Part shown: positions 5,960 to 10,284 of the stretch, piece by piece
Layout: the number at the start of each line of letters is the position of its first letter
Position numbering within the stretch: the first letter of the stretch is position 1
Assembly (NCBI GenBank): GCA_964403885.1
Contig: CAYOHY010000062.1
Span: 1 to 10,284 of the forward strand
Direction: 5' to 3'
DNA from: CAYOHY01 sp964403885
GTDB taxonomy: Bacteria > Actinomycetota > Coriobacteriia > Anaerosomatales > PHET01
Length of the DNA: 10,284 bases
Made by a program: the position numbers and the translations under genes
Notes under the pieces: generated by a model
What the model was told of the DNA's origin: nothing
The model's database searches: none
Seen by the model: only the letters and a program-made list of their open reading frames with translations

Positions 5960-7446
5960 ATGATACTGCCGAGCAGAAGCGAGTTCATGGCGCTGGCGGC
6001 CGAGCACGACGTGGTGCCCGTGGCCCGCGAGGTGTACGCCGACCTCGCCACGCCCATCAGCGCATTCCTCGCGCTCGCCGAAGGCGCCGAGCACGCGTTC
6101 CTCCTCGAGAGCGTGATCGGCGGCGAGCGCCTGGGCCGCTACAGCTTCCTGGGCGTGGGCGATCGAGCGGTCATCTCGGGCCGCGGCAACGAGGTCGTCA
6201 TCGAGAACGGCGGCGTGCACGGTGAGCGTGCCGACGATCCGCTGCGCGTGGTCACCCGCGAGCTGGGCGCCGGAAGCGTGGCACGCGTGCCGGGCCTGCC
6301 GCTCTTTGTGGGCGGCGCCGTGGGCTACGTGGGCTACGAGGCCGCGAGCACGTTCGAGCGGGTGCCTCGGCATGACACCGACGAGCTGGGGGTGCCGGAT
6401 TTCAGCTTCATGATGGCCGACGTCGTGGTCGCCTTCGATCACGCGCGTCGCGTCATGCAGGTCATCGCGCCGGTGCGTCCCGGCGGCGCACCTGAGATGG
6501 CGTACGACGCCGCGCTCAAGCGCCTCGACAGCTACCTGCGCCGCATCGACGCGGGCCCTCGCGGCGCCGAGCTGGGCGCGGTGGGCATGTCGCGCGAGGT
6601 GCCGCTCGAGGCTCACACCTCCCACGACGACTTCATCGCGCAGGTTGAGGCCGCCAAGGAACACATCGCGGCGGGCGACATCTTCCAGGTGGTGCTGTCC
6701 CAGCGCTTCAGCGCGCCGTACGAAGGCGACGGGCTCGACCTCTATCGCGTCCTTCGCGCCGTGAACCCCAGCCCGTACATGTTCTACGTCCGCACGCGTG
6801 ACGTGACGCTCGTGGGATCGAGCCCGGAGCCGCTCGTGCGTGTGGAGGAAGGCGAGGTGCTTACCCGCCCGCTCGCCGGCACGCGCCCCCGTGGCGCCAC
6901 CGCCGCCGAGGACGGCCGGCTGCGCGCCGACCTGCTCGCCGATGAGAAGGAGCGCGCCGAGCACGTCATGCTGGTCGACCTGGGCCGCAACGACCTGGGC
7001 CGCGTGAGCGAGCCGGGCTCCGTGAGCGTGGATGAGCTCATGGAGGTCGAGTACTACAGCCACGTGATGCACATCGTGAGCAACGTGACCGGAACGCTCG
7101 CGCAAGACAAAGACGCGCTCGACGCGCTTGAGGCCACGTTCCCGGCCGGCACGGTGAGCGGAGCGCCCAAGGTGCGCGCGATGGAGATCATCCGCGATCT
7201 CGAGCCGGCTGCGCGTGGACCGTACGCGGGCACGGTGGGCTACTTCGGGCTCGATGGGGCGATGGACATGTGCATCACCATCCGCACCGTGGTGCTCGCC
7301 AACGGGCGCGCCTACGTGCAGTCGGGCGCAGGCATCGTGGCGGACTCGAACCCCGAGCTCGAGTACGAGGAGTGCCGCCACAAGGCCCGCGCGCTCCACA
7401 AGGCGCTCGAGCTCGCAGCGGGCATGCATGCAACGGAGGAAGCCGA

Positions 7447-7450
<4 letters not shown>
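5960..7450 (+). CDS. trpE: Anthranilate synthase component I
   Basis: This chorismate-utilising enzyme of 496 residues makes anthranilate with ammonia supplied by the TrpG domain. The N-terminal regulatory region has FLLES (47-51), part of the tryptophan feedback-binding site, with GRYSFLG following. GGAVGYVGYE is at 118-127. The catalytic chorismate-binding domain shows SSPEPLVR (287-294), PLAGTRPRG (304-312), DLGRNDLGR (340-348), TFPAGTVSGAPK (393-404) and GAGIVADSNPELEYEE (456-471). PLAGTRPRG rather than the PIKGT common in PabB, together with the Trp T-box, supports TrpE. The ATG at 5960 has AGGAG (5947-5951) 8 nt upstream. The frame is open back to a GTG at 5825, but that start lies inside the T-box and before its terminator, so it is rejected. 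The stop overlaps the next start (ATGA at 7447-7450). Confidence 0.97.
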
Positions 7451-9161
<1,711 letters not shown>

Positions 9162-9165
<4 letters not shown>

Positions 9166-9959
9166 GCGAGCTCTTCCTCGACACCGTCATCGCCGCCCGC
9201 CGAGAGGCGCTGGGCGTGGCCTTCGGCGAGCTTCGGCCCGCCGACCGCGAGCGGCTCGCGTGTGCGGCGCGCCCGCCGCGTGACTTCCTCGCGGCCCTGC
9301 GCGATCGCGCGGATCTCGCCGTGATCGCCGAGGTCAAGAAGTCATCGCCGTCGCTGGGGGCCATCGCGCCGGAGTGCGAGGCGTCCAAGCAGGCGCTGCA
9401 CTACCAAGACGGCGGCGCGTCGTGCATCAGCGTGCTCACCGAGCCCAAGTTCTTCGGCGGGTCGTTCGCTGACCTGTCGGATGTCTCGGATGCGGTGGAC
9501 ATCCCCGTGCTGTGCAAGGACTTCGTGGTCGACCCCGTGCAGCTGTTCGCCGCGCGCGGCCACGGCGCCGATGCCGTGCTGCTCATGGTGAGCGTGCTGG
9601 GTGACGAGGTGGGCGAGTACCTCGACCTCGCAGGCACGCTGGGGCTGACCGCGCTCGTGGAGGTACACACCGAGGCCGAGCTGGCGATCGCACTCGCCGC
9701 AAAGGCTCCGCTCATCGGCGTGAACAGCCGAGACCTGCGCACGCTCGAGGTCGCACCCGAGCGGGTGGCGCCGCTGCTGACGGCGGCCGCCAAGGCGGGC
9801 GCGCTCGCGGTGGCGGAGAGTGGGATCCGCACGCGCGATGACGTGATCGCCGCGGCGCACGCGGGTGCGGGCGCCGTGCTCGTGGGGACGGCGCTCATGC
9901 GCTCGGACTTCCCCGAAGACGTACTGGAGGAGTTGACGGGTGTCGCACGTCGCCCGTGA
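9162..9959 (+). CDS. trpC: Indole-3-glycerol-phosphate synthase
   Basis: This (beta/alpha)8-barrel enzyme of 265 residues decarboxylates and closes CdRP to indole-3-glycerol phosphate. Active-site residues known from the Sulfolobus enzyme can be placed: Glu57 and Lys59 in IAEVKKSSPS, Lys119 in LCKDF, Glu167 in LVEVH, Asn188 in GVNSRDL, and Glu219-Ser220 in AESGI. Phosphate-binding GTALM follows near the end. No PRAI (TrpF) domain is fused at the C-terminus. The start is the GTG at 9162, which overlaps the trpGD stop, with a strong GAGGAGG (9148-9154) 7 nt upstream. A 66-nt gap separates it from trpB, the only sizeable gap among the trp coding regions. Confidence 0.96.
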
Positions 9960-10025
9960 CGATAGAGGTCAACCGGACAGATGTAGGTTCTCAACGACAG
10001 GCGAGTAGGGAGAGGGGTTAGGACG

Positions 10026-10284
10026 ATGGCATCGAACAAGACGCGGTTCGGACTTGACGAGACGAGGATCCCGGAGGCCTGGTACAACGTCGCGCCGGAC
10101 CTGAAGAACCCGCCGGCGCCGCCGCGCGTGGTCACCCCCGACGGCGTGGAGCTCGGCCCGGACCAGATCGGTGAGGTCATGGCCAAGCTGTTCCCCATGG
10201 AGTGCCTCAAGCAGGAGATGAGCACGGACCGCTGGATCGACATCCCCGGCGCCGTCATCGACGTCTACAAGGAGTACCGCCCCG
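10026..10284 (+). CDS. trpB: Tryptophan synthase beta chain, TrpB2 type (3' end outside window)
   Basis: Eighty-six N-terminal residues are visible. The order of motifs fits the TrpB2 (beta-like) subfamily and not the common TrpB1: RIPEAWYNVAPDL (14-26), a Pro-rich PPAPPRVVTPDG (29-40), LFPMECLKQEMSTDRWIDIP (55-74) and YKEYRP (81-86). TrpB2 proteins carry this IPxxWYN...LPxPxxPP...F...QExS...I.IP...Y...RP(TPL) N-terminus, while TrpB1 starts with a FGxFGGxxVPE-type segment. The PLP lysine lies beyond the window. The enzyme condenses indole with serine to make tryptophan. The ATG is preceded by AGGGAGAGGGG (10007-10017) at 8 nt. Whether trpA follows cannot be seen. Confidence 0.9.
   Translation, partial: MASNKTRFGLDETRIPEAWYNVAPDLKNPPAPPRVVTPDGVELGPDQIGEVMAKLFPMECLKQEMSTDRWIDIPGAVIDVYKEYRP

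Noticed and set aside
4970..7429. An 819-codon open frame on the minus strand
   Set aside because: It runs antisense through trpE, the T-box and the M48-like gene, gives low-complexity His/Arg/Ala-rich protein with no motifs, and is a by-product of high GC.
9931..10025. Internal promoter before trpB (TTGACG at 9933-9938)
   Set aside because: The only -10-like match, GATAGA at 9961, is 22 nt away, too far. trpB is more simply read with the operon.

Overview
The window is a high-GC biosynthetic stretch, almost entirely coding. It holds the distal part of a histidine operon and the proximal part of a tryptophan operon, both on the + strand. A short junction between them holds a small minus-strand gene and a tryptophan-specific T-box leader. 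The high GC, strong AGGAGG-type ribosome binding sites, GTG starts and a transcription-terminating T-box point to a high-GC Gram-positive lineage. A deep actinobacterial group such as Coriobacteriia is my best guess, but that is an inference and not proven by the sequence.

Region 1 (1-4058) is the his operon: hisC (5' end outside the window), hisB, hisH, hisA, hisF, hisI and hisE. The genes are tightly packed, with a 4-nt stop/start overlap at hisB/hisH. hisI and hisE are separate genes. Together they cover the PRPP/ATP-derived part of the pathway from phosphoribosyl-ATP hydrolysis (HisE, HisI), through isomerisation (HisA) and ring closure (HisF+HisH), to dehydration (HisB) and transamination (HisC). 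hisG and hisD are not visible.

Region 2 (4066-5214) is a 382-residue membrane protein placed directly behind hisE. Its core aligns without gaps to the region around the HExxH motif of M48/HtpX-type peptidases, but all three HExxH residues are substituted. It looks like a catalytically dead M48 homologue.

Region 3 (5215-5959) is the junction. Two perfect hairpins lie between the membrane-protein gene and a convergent 44-residue zinc-ribbon gene on the minus strand (5305-5439). A promoter (5574-5601) and a complete T-box leader follow. The leader has stem I with a UGG (Trp) specifier, stem II, stem III, mutually exclusive antiterminator and terminator hairpins, and then trpE.

Region 4 (5960-10284) is the trp operon: trpE, a fused trpGD, trpC, and a TrpB2-type trpB cut by the window end. 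The first three genes are joined by ATGA or GTGA overlaps. No trpF lies between trpC and trpB. The most interesting items are the dead M48 protein, the tiny double-CxxC protein beside the Trp T-box (reminiscent of anti-TRAP), the TrpB2 in an operon context, and the missing trpF.
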